Assembly (NCBI GenBank): GCA_003008705.1
Contig: PDUO01000005.1
Coordinates: forward strand, 1,491,997-1,555,996
Length of the DNA: 64,000 nt
Source: Pezicula radicicola
Taxonomy: Eukaryota; Ascomycota; Leotiomycetes; Helotiales; Dermateaceae
Direction of reading: 5' to 3'
Shown here: piece by piece, positions 14,701 through 26,619 of the stretch
How the letters are laid out: each line of letters opens with the position of its first letter
Position numbering within the stretch: position 1 is the first letter of the stretch
Notes under the pieces: model-generated
Databases searched by the model: none
Told to the model about the DNA's origin: nothing
Seen by the model: only the letters and a program-made list of their open reading frames with translations
Program-made: the position numbers and the translations under genes

Positions 14701-16925
14701 GCGAAGCTTGTAGGTCTGAGACTGACACTTTTGGACTCGGGGTCAGGCGGGGCGCAATGAATACTTCTAAGAGCCCGTTATGATTCTGTATAGTTCCAAA
14801 AGCTTCATGATCGGCATCCAGATTCTCCGATACCTTGTCCATAATGGCTTGGGTGTCAATGGAGCATGAAGACTTCTGGATCTTCGTGTCTAGCGAGCTA
14901 TTGACCGGTGGGCACTCCGCCTCAAAATGTCTGTCAATCAGCTTCGTACTATCGGTGATAGGATCAAGACCAAGTCGTTCTCCGAGTTTCATGCGAACAA
15001 TTTTATTGTTGTTGGTCGGGAGGGCGTTCATATAAACAACAAGAATTGGCAACTTCGAGGAGTGTAGCGTCAACTTTAATGCATCGTTTAACTCCCGGAG
15101 GTCTGGTCTTGAACGCCCTGGACGAGTAACCAAAACAACACCAACAACCTCTTGTAGCACATCATGAGGTACCGAGAACGCTAAAACTTCCTTGATACGA
15201 CCGTAAAGGATTGAGTCGGGTGTCTGCGAAGCAGTAGTGATTGCTTCTTCGATTTCGAACGGAGAAATAAGCTCTCCCCCGCGATTAATGACCTCCTTTC
15301 CTCGTCCAGTAAGGTAAAGATATCCATCCCTATCCAGATAGCCTAAGTCACCTGTATCGAACCACCCACCCTTTAAAAATGTCTGTGTGCCGCTTGCTAC
15401 CTGATTCTCTTGGAGGTAGCCGACGAATGTCGGGCCCCCCCTGACGCAGATGCGGCCGACCTGACCAGTGTTTAGGCGTGTATCCTCATGACCAATGATC
15501 GCGATTTCTGGACCGCAAGTGACTCCAGAGGTACCAGGACGGTCGAGAACGTAATTGAGCGGTGGCGTTGAAATTGGCATGCATTCAGTCATGCCGTAGC
15601 TCGGGAGCACCGTACACTTAAAAGTGTCTTTCAGTCGTTCCGCAAGTGCTGGCAAGAGGCCACCGGCTGCGTTGCATATAAGTCGGAGTCGGGATCTCTG
15701 CACTGTATCCTGGCGGAAGGAAGCTTCTGCCAGAATACTTGTATGCATTGATGGCGAGGCATAGTACCAAGTCCCATGGCCATCTTCTATGATATCCCAG
15801 AATACATTTGGATCGAAGGCTTTGCAGAGGATGGTTGAGCCTCCCGAGAGTACTGGAGCGAAGAGATTCCTGACCAAGCCACCACTAATCCAATCAGTAT
15901 ATACCAAAGCGTAAATATTAAGGCTAAACTTACACGTGGTTCAATGGCATCATGTTGATGCAGCTGTCTCCTTCACTCAAGCCCCAGGAGTCAATAACGC
16001 AAGAGATACCTGTAAGTAAGGAGAAAGTTGTCACTGGTACAACCTTTTTCTTGCCGCTTGTGCCACTTGTGAGAAGAATGAGTGCAAAATCATCAGGGAC
16101 ATTCGGTGCAGCATGCTGAGATACAGTCGAACATGTCGAGGGATCCAATGGCCGGACGGTAAATGTCGATTTAGAATCTGGCTCCACGATGAGTATGTTT
16201 ATGCCTGCATCTGCAACCCATTGTTCCCTAAGTCCCAGTTTATCTACGTCTGATTCAACAACGAGAATAGCTTGAGGTTTTGTGAGCTCAGCATCATTCT
16301 GAAATTGTTTCGCGCCACCAGCGATATTGATTGGGGCTGCCGTATAATAAGATGCGACGGCTAAGCACGCTAATCCAAGGAGAAATCCATTTGATAGAGC
16401 CAGGACTATCACTGGTTTTCTTCCTTGCACATTCAATGGAAGGCTGAAGTTACAAACAAAGGTAGAGAGTTGCTGGTGGCTTAGAGTCTGCTTCGTGGTT
16501 GGGTCGACTAGGGCTGTTGAGGAGCTCGCTGAGAGAAATAATGATGGCAAATGACCAATAGCACCAGTCAATCGTTGCTTCAAGTGCTGAGAAAACCCTC
16601 TTCCTTCCAAGTCGGATTGTTCTTTTGCAGCTTCCGGCAATTTGTGCCACAAGTGTGTATAATAGCGGAGGATGTCAAAGGTCGATTGGTGGTTGGTGTA
16701 TCGCTCGAGCACCGATGAGAAACACAATAGCGGAAGGTAACTTTGTTCGTCCACCGTAGGGATAGAATCAATGATATCCAGGAACCTCTCATAGGATGTA
16801 ATCTGATGACCAAGACTGAACTCCTGCTTTTCAGTCCAGGCGAGATATTTTGCCTTATCTTGTGCAGAGAGATGGACCTGCGGAATGTTGTGCTGGGTGG
16901 GAAGATTGTTGGTTGAGGACGACAT
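11781..16925 (-). CDS. NRPS-like membrane synthetase: adenylation, carrier and three membrane-linked beta-helix units
   Basis: Protein of 1679 residues from three exons: 16925-15934, 15884-13919 and 13862-11781. An adenylate-forming domain fills residues 1-640, with LLTSGTSGKKK at 284, YGMTE at 427, WFDTGDLGY at 505 and GRGKEVINRGGE at 524. A second C-terminal-subdomain-like block follows (about 690-770, KKDLGKVDEKEL). The carrier domain has GGDSL with the phosphopantetheine serine near 814. The C-terminal half alternates hydrophobic segments with three hexapeptide (LbH) units, each opening with a RALG(A/G)xxG signature and containing an 'L.(D/N)IGD' or 'LELGD' turn. A-T-(TM-LbH)x3 is the known layout of epsilon-poly-L-lysine synthetase (bacterial Pls, fungal VibA). 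The adenylation domain looks closer to acyl-CoA ligases, so substrate and product are unknown. It probably acts in a membrane and needs phosphopantetheinylation. Confidence 0.85.
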
Positions 16926-19281
16926 TTCTAAAAAAATATATAATAACGGTTTTGGAAAAGAGAAAATAAGTGACGGATGAAGAGAGAATGATTTTCTTTT
17001 GATAGACTTCTTTTGATGGACTACCCATTTGCATATATGTACATCTACCGTCTACAGGTTTCCTTACTCCCTAAACTCTAAAGCAATACTAGAAAACAAT
17101 GGAATTTACCGGGAAAGTAAAGCTGTGCTTGCTAGTCTTGTCATTCAGCCCCTTCTTAGTTCAAACTGGGAGATTGGGGACCATGACGGCTCGTATTGTT
17201 TTTGAGATTCCTCCATTGTCCCTTGTTGGTTGCGTTGTCTCAGGGCACGCCAAGAAATAAGAGGCCTGCATGCAGGCCAGTGGAGAACTACATGCTAGCA
17301 GGGCGCAGTACTTTCAGCTGCTCACGACTTTCATGATGTCGTGGAAGGACCCATTAAATTTTCTTTAAGCATGATACTAAATGATGAAACTTTTGAATTG
17401 CGAATCATTCTCTGACACAGTAAAACCTTGATATAACCATATTGATTCTAGTCTCATATTGTTTTTCTTTTTGGTGAGCACCACTAAAATCATAGTAAGT
17501 ATAACGTCGTGCATATGCTTATAGATCTTAATCCCGAGCAGATACTTATAGCGAGGTATGACTGTAGTTTTGTTGGTTTATGGCAAAGTGGAGTTGTCGA
17601 AGTCTAGCAAAAATCACGTATACGATGCTGTCTGTAGACTACTGTTTTTGCTACGGGTAGCAAATCTCGTCCCAATGTTGGAATATTAGACGCAGTAGAA
17701 ACTTGCATATAGGACCCGAATGTATACAGAACCATTTTTGTGCATGTGAAGTATTGCAGTGTTGTCTTGTACGAAAATAGGGTCAAGGTAGGCAGATCAA
17801 GAGCTCTGCCTAACCTAACTCGTTCAACTCGTTCGGCCCTACTAAGCGAGCGGCCTTACGGACTTTTGCACAGAAGTTCGTGCTGGAACATCACAAAGGA
17901 TTTGCATCCTCGCTCTAGATGTACCAGAACGCTAGGCGCACAGCTGAAGATCATTATTCAAATGCCGAACGAATCGAAAATCGATCGTATCGACTCTGGA
18001 CAGCTTCTTTCTCGTGCTACAGATTGTCTACGAAACAACGTTCATTTATCTGCTCGACGCTATAAATGGAGACAGCTAGAAAGACTTCGGCGGCCGAGGA
18101 CCGAACACCCCGAAGCCGCCTTAATTACTATGATAATTCTATTGCACTCTCAAAGGAGGTTGACAGAGGAGAACAAGACTTAGCATTATTCTATCGTGAG
18201 ATTGAGACCTACGCTATCGCTTTTACCGAAGGAATCCTCGAGTAGTCAAAGATATTCAGGGGGAGTGTATAAATACACCGATCTTACAGCACAACGCATA
18301 GGCTTGATTCTGTAGAAGGCATGGGCCCGAATCGAGAAAAGATTTTGGCTAGATGTATCTTGAATGATATACCTAAGCCCGCTAAGTATGTACACGAGGT
18401 TGCTAAGCCCTGAAAAAGAGTAACCATACCCCCGTCGTCCGGAATAATGTTTCCCGTCCCTGGCCCTACAATTGGTCAAACTTGTGAATTAGTCGAACTT
18501 GCGCACAGCCGTTAATGCTTAATTTAGGCGCCATGCATGTACTTTAATTACGCAGCTACCGGCAGCCGTTAGGTAGTTGCCTAGCGAGCTTCCTCACCGG
18601 GTTAGTCAATTCGGCGTCGAATTGATCAATGCAATACGAAAAGTCAATTGAATTTACCTATTAGTGAATGCGTAGTCACAGCACCAGCTACACCTCTAGC
18701 TTACAATTACAATACAGCTTATAAAAGTGCGCAAGTTTGGTTAACGTTTAAGTTTAACCATTTACCCTTAGTAGGTATGAACCGGGTGAGGGACGAGAAC
18801 TATTATTCTAGACGTAAGGAGAGACAATTGTCGATAGAAACATTCTCGGTCATAAAGCAGCTTGGTGAGTATCTACTTGCCCAATTATACTCTACTCGTT
18901 GATTTCCACTATACCACGACGTTTACTAACACAAATTTGCAGATCTTAATATGTTTCAGGCAATCAGAAAAATGGATTGAAGCAATGCCGACTGGTGAGT
19001 GTGCAAACAGCCCTGACTGCAGGACTGGCAGTTCGAGAAGCAGGTAGTGCCTAGGAAGAAATGGAGTGGTTCCTAAGTTTGGGGATGGTCAAAAGACACC
19101 GTATCGATGTTTTTGACTATTTTGGCAGCATAAATGTGTCTAATAATTTAGTTTTCGATCTGAAGGAGATGATCAAACATTACTTGATAGATTAGAAAGT
19201 GGGAACACCTCATTATTGAGATTGATTTTGTCGCTTTAGTCCCTTCGACAATTCTCTCAAGGCTTTCAAGTACACCGCCAG
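16926..19281. other. Synthetase promoter and a long gap with unassigned coding-like fragments
   Basis: The first few hundred bases should hold the synthetase promoter; a TATATAAT-like run lies about 15 bases before the ATG. Beyond 17.1 kb I find no intact gene. Frames at 17740-18245 and 18648-19047 have fairly even base use. The second contains intron-like borders (GTGAGTATC near 18865, TTTGCAG near 18943). Neither has a recognisable motif, and the first needs a frame change near 18125. They are likely eroded genes or mobile-element pieces. Confidence 0.35.
17740..18245 (+). pseudogene. Coding-like fragment of unknown identity, frame broken
   Basis: A 147-codon frame (17740-18183) is rich in Arg, Leu and Ser and GC-richer than the flanks. 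Near its end another frame becomes more protein-like (ALSKEVDRGEQDLALFYREIE, stop near 18245). The pairing suggests one old gene with a frameshift. No family recognised, and the first frame may begin with upstream material. Confidence 0.2.
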
Positions 19282-20756
19282 CTACAGGCACCGCGTGTGA
19301 AACTCTGAGCTAGATATAGCTTCGTCGTAAGTGGCCGTAATAATGAACCACGCCTCACTAAGTGCCTTCCGCTTTGCTCCGCCTTCTTTGGAGCCAACAA
19401 GCTAGCAGTGCGAGTATGCATGGCTAAGAAGCCTGCCCATAAGTCAAGGGTCTCCAGGTCATCAAAGAAAATATCTAGGACAAGCATGTTTTCACTGCTC
19501 CCTTCTCCCGATGAATTTGAGCAGAATACTGAGAGAATATGCTTTGTAGAATCATAATCAGGCTGACGGTAAGTGACTAAGAGTAGATTTGCAGTGGTCA
19601 TTCCATGGATGGCAATAGATTGCTTCTGTGAATTGGATGTGGGAGGTTTGGGTTTCTGCAATTCAGTGAAGGTGTCAACTACAGTGAGGCGGTACTTTTC
19701 TCGGCAGTATCCATGGACTGTTTCTCCCTAATGGAGTTGTCAAGTTTCTCTCGCCCGATCACGAGCAGGTTCTCGAACAAATAGAGTCCGCGCTTCTTTG
19801 GTCTTCCACCCTGATAAAAAACAACAAGGTTTTCCTGCAAAAGAAGAAGTCCAGCCGGAGAGTATCCTTTTTATCTTTATAGCCGAGGAAGAAGTTGGAA
19901 AATTCCTCGTTGGAGCGCTGCGTATATACCGCTGAAGCTGCACACGCCTTTGCTCTTACTTGAAGTGAATCCCAATTTGAAGTCCAAACAACACTGTCTT
20001 GTAGCTGCAAAGTCACAAATTTTTGGGAGGCGTATGATGGAACGGGCAATTGACTTTGTCCTAAACCCGGAAGTAGTAGCCACATGAGAGTTTAATGACT
20101 CGTACTCGATGGAAATGAGGTTTTCGAAGTCTGAAGCTGAGCAACCATCCAGAATGCGGAGGCTAAGATTGGCTAAAATTGGGGCCATTTGTAGAATGCA
20201 GCTGTTTGAAACCCTATTAGCCCCACTAGGCATGTCAGAAATCCTTCAAAATATAGTGAGCTATTAGAGTGAAAGGTGGTTCTCCAAGCTCTGGGTACCT
20301 TCCAAAAATATTGCCGATCTGGGACAGCGCAACTGAGATGCGGTCTTCAATGAAAGGGAAAGTGGTATCAGGCATTGCATACGTTGAGGGCTGTTGTATA
20401 CTAAGACTTGGCGTAGGCATAATGATCCTGCCTAGAGAAGGTCCACCGTAGTTTTTGATGGCCTGGTGTAGATCTTGAATAGGAACCAATAGCGTGGCCG
20501 CGTTGGCTAAAGCAGCTTCTACATGTATGGACTTCAAATCTGCAATGTCTAGATACCCTGAGGTTAATTGTACTCTCCGATATATCTGAAGCAAATTCTC
20601 GCTCATCCTCTGCAGTTGCATGGCATATCTGTTTAGACGGTCCGAGACCCTGGGAACAAGGGACGCCTCCTTGTCGAATCGACGAGATAATTTCAACGCT
20701 TGGCATGCCAGGTAAAGCGCCAATAATTCAAACTGCTTCCTTCTAGCAGTATTCAT
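19282..20756 (-). CDS. Hypothetical helical protein, multi-exon, possibly decaying
   Basis: Unrecognised gene. Exon 1 runs from the ATG at 20756 to 20299 (alpha-helical, many Leu/Arg/Ala), exon 2 is 20243-20084 and exon 3 starts at 20004. The junctions keep frame and have GT-AG borders with a branch-like CTAATAG. Exon 3 may join a segment near 19840 reading GGRPKKRGLYLFENLLVIG, which looks like a PH-type beta strand. Further segments are YRLTVVDTFTELQ near 19690 and a C-terminal block GSKEGGAKRKALSEAW ending at 19282, which an 80-nt intron would bring in frame. The borders between 19840 and 19690 could not be resolved, so a frameshifted pseudogene is possible. Function unknown. Confidence 0.4.
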
Positions 20757-21579
20757 CGTGTAAAATACGTCTTTAGTGTAGCTAAGCACATTATGGTATA
20801 GGAAGAATGATAATATCAATGAAATTTATGTTAAGACGGCAAGAATGGAAGGGGTATTACACTACATCAATGCATGAGAGATTATTGAGGAGGACCTCAT
20901 TAAGGCTGATTGAGCATCTAGTCCCAAGCCACCAACTTCCGGCGCACATGTGTTTGGTTTCCAAAGTAGGGTCTCGCACTGCTATTCGCTATAGTTCGTT
21001 TTCTATACAAACTGTCTTTCAGGAATACTTTAATCATCAATTTGGCACAGAATCAAAACACAAGGAAGCGTACGAATCTGTAGAGACGTCTTTTCTCCCT
21101 CTCAATACTGAGGAGTTGTATTGTAATTAAGCGAACCCCTTTCTTTATAACCGAGGGCAATAATGACAATTATCGAGATTATTGAAAAGACCTTTTAGTA
21201 AAAGTGGCTTGATATCTTTGCTTTAATAACGAGATATATTTAATTTAGGCTGGATTTGAGGAGGCAGCGCTTTAGAAGCAAGAAGTCCTTTTATAGTTTG
21301 CGCGCTTCCTAAAGCACGAGCTTTGAACCAGATACCGAAATCAAGTCAATTACTCAAATAAGTCAGTTACTTAATAACAAGTGATACAAGGAATGATTGA
21401 CTATAGTCACATTGCAGTGCCTGATTTCCACACAAAGTTTTTCGGTTTTTATATTTCGTGTGTGCTTATCCTAGAACTAAGTGGGGACTAGCAACTGAAG
21501 TTTTATATCGAGAGGAGGGTGTTCATACTCGAGCATAGACTCAACAAGAACTCAAACGCTTACAAAATCCCCCATCAAT
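20757..21579. other. AT-rich intergenic stretch with a repeat copy
   Basis: Between the helical hypothetical gene and the MFS stop. The only structure seen is a degenerate repeat at 21127-21260 with related sequence to about 21450. A 107-codon plus frame at 20807-21130 runs into the repeat and has no motif. Confidence 0.4.
21127..21260. repeat. Degenerate dispersed repeat, copy B
   Basis: Shares TTAAGCGAACCCCTTTC, a CCGAGGGCAA block and GTGGCTTGATATCTTTGCTTT with copy A at 9411-9560. Downstream sequence (21361-21450, GACTATAGTCACATTGC) also resembles the region after copy C near 47175. Similarity judged by eye. Confidence 0.35.
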
Positions 21580-23235
21580 TCATATTGGGCATTGGCTTTT
21601 CACTAGCTGCCTATCTATATCTAAAAAGTACAAATTCATTGAGCTAGATGATGGTAAGCTAGTTCTATTATGTCCCGAGTATATCTTAATAAGTAGCGCG
21701 TTGCGCATTGCATATACCTCTAGTCTAAAGCTTGTGCTGCAACGCCAAACTAAGAGCCATGATAATAGAATGGCAGTAATGGCTACTATGAGAAAGCAAA
21801 GACAGATCACATATGAAACGTGATAAGTTGGGCCAAAGTCGGTACTGTAGACATGAGGTCCCACAATGCCACCGAATTGGGCCATTGCATTGGTTAGACC
21901 AATTCCAATACCAGCAGCTACGGTCCCCTCCAGTGCTCGTATACGTTCAGGCCAGATGACTGGATATGCAGACCCGGCACATGATGTTGCAACAATGAGG
22001 CAAAGGTATTTGACTACTGCGTTGGGCACGGTTATGAGAAGGATATAACATATGATTATTGTGCTTTCAACTGTTCTAGCCTCAGTATACAAGATAGTAA
22101 GTGGGAAGTGATAGTGCTCATACTTGCAACGGCCGTTGTCCATGGCCTGATCCACTTTTTGTGCAGCATATAGCCCATAAGGTTGAGAAATAGGAAGCAA
22201 GATAAGTAAGGAGGCTGCGAAAATTAGCCAAAAGTCCAAAAACAAAAGCAGTGGTTCTCAACATACGATATTCATCAATTGAGAGAGCGAAGTTGTGGTG
22301 AAGCCCAGCTGATAAATAACTGTCGGCAAAGCATACGAGACACCAAATCCACCGATACCGTGCCCAATCCAGTAAATGGCAAACGTATACAAAGTCGGAT
22401 CTGAAAATAAGACTTTGAGCGTTACGAAGTCCCAGTTTCCCGTATCCCCAGATGGTGCTGTGGAAGAAAGACGTTGCAGTATGAATATTCGCTCCTCCTC
22501 GCTTAACATGCGAGCAGTTTGTGGGTAATCCGGAAGTCCAAACAGAGCGACGACCGATAGAATAATGGCAGGGAGCCCTTCGAGAAGAAAGAGCCATCGC
22601 CAACCTGCAAGGTGGCCAAGGTTGTTCATGAACCCAATGAGATACGCTAAAAGACCACTGAGCGCACTAGCAATCTGACCAACACTATAGAAGAGTGCGA
22701 TGCGCCACGGCATCTCGCTAGGTTTATACCAAAAAGACATATGATATAGCACAGATGGATAAAATCCAGCTTCGGCCATGCCAATCGCAAAACGTACAAC
22801 CATCATGCCGTTGAAATCCTGAACTGCTGCAACTGAACAAGCACAAATACCCCAAGCCAGGATAAGGACAAACATCCACCTCGAAGGACGGAACTTTTTG
22901 AGAAGTAGTGTGTTAGAAGGTTCAAAGATCAAGTAGCTGTACGAAAATATAGAGAGAGTCCAAGCCCATTGGGACGGGCTGAAATGAAATTGCGTTTTGA
23001 TGTTTGTACCGGCTTCAAGGTTGATAATTGCTGCATTTGAATAGTTTGCGGAATCGATGACCCGGAAAATGTACACCAGCGAGTAGAATCCAACAAGCCA
23101 AAAATCGACTTTGCGGAGGACCTTCTTCTCGAAGTTGGTATCGTGGTCGGTATCTGAAGCTTCGCTATCCTCGCCTAATGGCGCCGAAGCGATATAGGGA
23201 GGGATCAAAACACTTTCGCTTTTCTCGTTGGCCAT
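21580..23235 (-). CDS. MFS transporter, anion:cation symporter (Dal5/allantoate-type) family
   Basis: Plasma-membrane carrier of 516 residues with about 12 membrane helices. Exons 23235-22267, 22214-22124 and 22070-21580. A hydrophilic N terminus (residues 1-40) is followed by KVDFWLVGFYSLVYIFRVID, the usual first helix of this family. AEAGFYPSVLYHMSFWYKPSE, GWRWLFLLEGLPAIILS and FGLPDYPQTARMLSEEER are diagnostic central blocks, and LMNIPPY appears at the second junction. Relatives import organic anions such as allantoate, nicotinate, pantothenate or biotin precursors; the substrate is not readable here. The C-terminal 50 residues after LLSWLLVWR are unusual, so a further 3' intron is possible. 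It is divergent from the 2OG oxygenase at 23869, which suggests uptake of that enzyme's substrate or a related compound. Confidence 0.88.
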
Positions 23236-23868
23236 CTTGTCCAATGGAAATAAAAATAAAACGCAAACTCTGCAAAAAGGTGGGATGTGTAACAGAGAGA
23301 TTAGACTACATAGTTTTATCTGTTGGGGATGGAGCAAAATATATGCTTGGAACCTGACACTATATCAATACGCCCAGGTATCACGAATCAATAGCCAATA
23401 GTGCGATATCTCACTTCTACAATGCCGCTTACAGCTCAAGATCCGGTTTTGAATGCATGAGTGGGATTTATAGAAAAAGGCTCACCATTGGGCGATGATG
23501 CCATGACGAATTTAATCACGACATTAGACGATCGTCAAAATCGCAGCGGGGTATGCTTCTTACTAGGGAATGAAGTTGAAAGAAGCATTAGCGCTACGAT
23601 TAAAAGGAGATTAAGTGGTCAAATCATGTTTGTTGAGCACGCATTATATGCAGGTATGATGAGATATCATATCGGAACTAGAACTCCGGCCGTACTACAT
23701 GCTCTACATGATTATTCAACTACTTTAGTATTAGTATAACTCTTGAAATATCCTCCAAAGCTTTTCTTTTTCTTTTCTATTATACCATTTGGATTGATTT
23801 AAGTTCTCTTATATTTATTTTTTGACTTATTAGCTTTCGCATATACATACGGCTTGCGTATCTGCAGC
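23236..23868. promoter_or_regulatory. Divergent promoter between the MFS carrier and the 2OG oxygenase
   Basis: A 633-base shared upstream region. It includes a GCCGTACT/CTCCGGCC stretch near 23683 that could serve a zinc-cluster factor, and a T-rich run near 23760-23835 before the oxygenase ATG. A 92-codon frame at 23461-23739 begins with GTG and is treated as incidental. Confidence 0.35.
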
Positions 23869-25111
23869 ATGGCACCATCAGCTACAACACCAGAGGACTT
23901 TGAATCCACAACCTCCCACAAAATTCTAGTCAAGCCATGGAGCCGACCTTCACAAACATCTGAGAGCCTTGACTGGGCACCACTTGTTAAGATTGATCTC
24001 TCGCGTTTCGATGAACCAGGAGGTAAGCAAGAGCTTGCCAAACAACTCTACGATGCGGTTACCAAAGTTGGATTCTGGGTTGTTGTTAACAGCGGCCTTG
24101 ACGATGAGCGTGTCCTTCGACAATTTAGTATTGGCAACACATTCTTCAAAGAACCTCTTGAAGAGAAGCGTTCTGCTCCCTGTAACTTTGCTGAAGGAGA
24201 ATACTTCGGGTACCGTGAGAATTCAAGGTGGATTGGTGATACTGGGGTGAAAGATAATGTTGAGATGGTAAACACCACCGCCACATCATATGAACCATAT
24301 GCTCATTAATTAAAGCTCAATATTCCTAAAGCAATACCGATCTTCGCCAATGAGCCAAAACATAGGATCGTTCGTGAAAACTATGAAGAAATTGCCAGCT
24401 TCCATCGTGATGTTTGGGAAAAGGTCATTCGCAAGCTCTTTGTTCTTATCTCTATCATTCTGGAATTGCCCGAAGACTACCTTGCCAAGGCGCACGCGTA
24501 CGATGAGGACTCCGATGATCACCTACGTTACATGATATACAATGTCAGAACACAAGACGAATGGGATCGTGCTCAAGGTTACACAAAAGGTGGTCATACA
24601 GACTTTGGTAGTTTGACTTTGCTCTTCTCCCAGCACATTGCAGGTTTGCAGATCCGAACTCGTGATGGGAGCTGGAAGTATGTCAAGCCAGTTGAAGGTG
24701 GTATCACTTGCAACGCAGCAGATACGCTAAACTTTCTCACAAAGGGTGAGTATCGGAGCCCGCTCATCAAACACTAAAAGCTGTCAACTTATTCTCCCCA
24801 CAGGTTTTGTAAAGTCTACAGTGCATAGGGTCGTTACACCGCCGAAAGATCAGATCAATGTCCCGCGTCTCGGCTTGCTCTATTTTAGCCGACCTGGGCG
24901 GAACGCGTTGATGAAGCCCGTACCTTCACCTCTACTCGATCGCCTTGGTCTTCTTACTGAAGAGGACAAAGATCCTAATCAACCCGCTGTTACTGGCACT
25001 GACTATGTTCGCGCACGTGTTAAGGATGTACATCATAAAACAGTGTTAGATAAGCGTGAAGGCACTTCCTTCGAGTTTAAGGGGCTGAAAGTTCCGAATT
25101 ACTACGAGTAG
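23869..25111 (+). CDS. 2-oxoglutarate/Fe(II)-dependent dioxygenase, isopenicillin N synthase-like
   Basis: Cytosolic oxygenase of 378 residues. Exons 23869-24267, 24316-24745 and 24804-25111; both introns are canonical and keep frame. The N-terminal DIOX_N part has IDLSRF, LYDAVTKVGFWVVVNSG and FFKEPLEEKR. The iron ligands are H227 and D229 (GGHTDFGSLTLL) and H284 (STVHRVV). The 2OG-binding arginine should be R298 in VPRLGLLYF, where the usual R-x-S is R-L-G. Substrate unknown; relatives act on secondary metabolites, gibberellin-like or amino acid substrates. The divergent MFS neighbour suggests a small uptake or conversion pair. Confidence 0.9.
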
Positions 25112-26619
25112 CTTAATGTTGTCTTGAATGTATTAGAAGACAAATAAATATTCAAGGTTTTACGTCTTCATTGATAACAGTATGAAAAAAAAACACCCGA
25201 CCTTTTCTAACCGAGACAGGAACAATTGTAAGCAATATCCCAAAGACTTCTAACAAACACTTTATGTGTACATTACTAGCGACACCCTTAAAATCCGTGT
25301 CCTCCCAGAAGACGAAAACTCCCAGTGAACCGCCGGCAGACAAGAAGCACCAAAATCGCAAACATCTATCAGTAGTTTAGGTTCCCAGTATCAATGATTC
25401 AATACGAAGTGCAAGAGGCACACGCTTTAAAATTCTCCTCATAACTAGAATGAACTCAATAATGTGACTTGATTTTATCCTGATGTAAAAGCCATATATC
25501 GTGTATGAAAGGAGGACACCGCAATGGCCGACAATAACACTGGGGTGGAAGTCAAATGCTAGTTGACGCAAAGATCAATCTTACTAATTTTGCAGTCCTT
25601 ATAGGCAATGTGGACTTTCATAAATCTTTTGTATGATATTCCTTTTTGGTCGAAGTGTCTAAAAATATTCTTGGTGTTGTGCTGGATTCAGTTGTCATGT
25701 AAAACTATGTTGTTAATACAAAACTATTCTAATGGAGCTTCTTCTTAAATCTCCAGGCCGTGAATCTATTACCTAAACCAGGTCATTATATTCGTATAAG
25801 ACTTGATGTCACGCATTCCCAGGTCAACCATTGGTAATAACTCATCTCCCTACTCTCCTAAATGCCGCTCCACTCTACTTAATCCAGCGCCCTTCTCTGC
25901 ACATTTATCTCAATAGCGAGCAGCCTGATCAGGTATCTCGGTGAGCTTGTTACTTGACCGCTGTCTTAATTCACAAAGAAACCCATTTTTTGTAATAATA
26001 GTATTATCTATCCTTGTCTTTAGGACATACGTTATCAACTAGATTTGATGCCGCAATGTAAAAGATTTGAAATGTAGTTTCCTTAGTGCTGCCTGTAATT
26101 CCTCTTGCTACAAAGAATATAACAGTAAACTCTTGTGCATAGGAAGCCATTAGTATATTAAGCTTAGCGGAGCTTTGCCTCAGTCAGAATCGTTCTCTGC
26201 GATTGAGAAGCTTAGGTTCCGTATAAAATATCAAATTACTATATATGTACTGCTACGGCTTATTACGGATTGGGAAAGAAGTACAAGGATGTCTGTGACA
26301 GGTGAGATTTCTTGCTAACACAAAATATAGGATTTGTGCGACTATCTACAGGGGATGTGGCATTTTAAAGGTTCTAGAGGGAAAAAATAACATGTTTAAG
26401 GACCTTTCTTATAAATTAATAAACCAACTATCACTTTAGTGTTTCTGGCAAAAATTCAAGTATTACAAAGGTGATAGATATACCTGATATTATTAGACTA
26501 GAAATGGACAGTACTATAAAATCCCCAAGTTTCACTTAGAACTTTTTATTACAACAAATCACAATACTAAATTACCATCAATCAGCTACCGAATGGTACA
26601 TCTATTGAGTCCAGGATTG

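Noticed and set aside
23461..23739. 92-codon frame in the MFS-oxygenase promoter
   Set aside because: Begins with GTG, lies in a divergent promoter and shows no recognisable motif.
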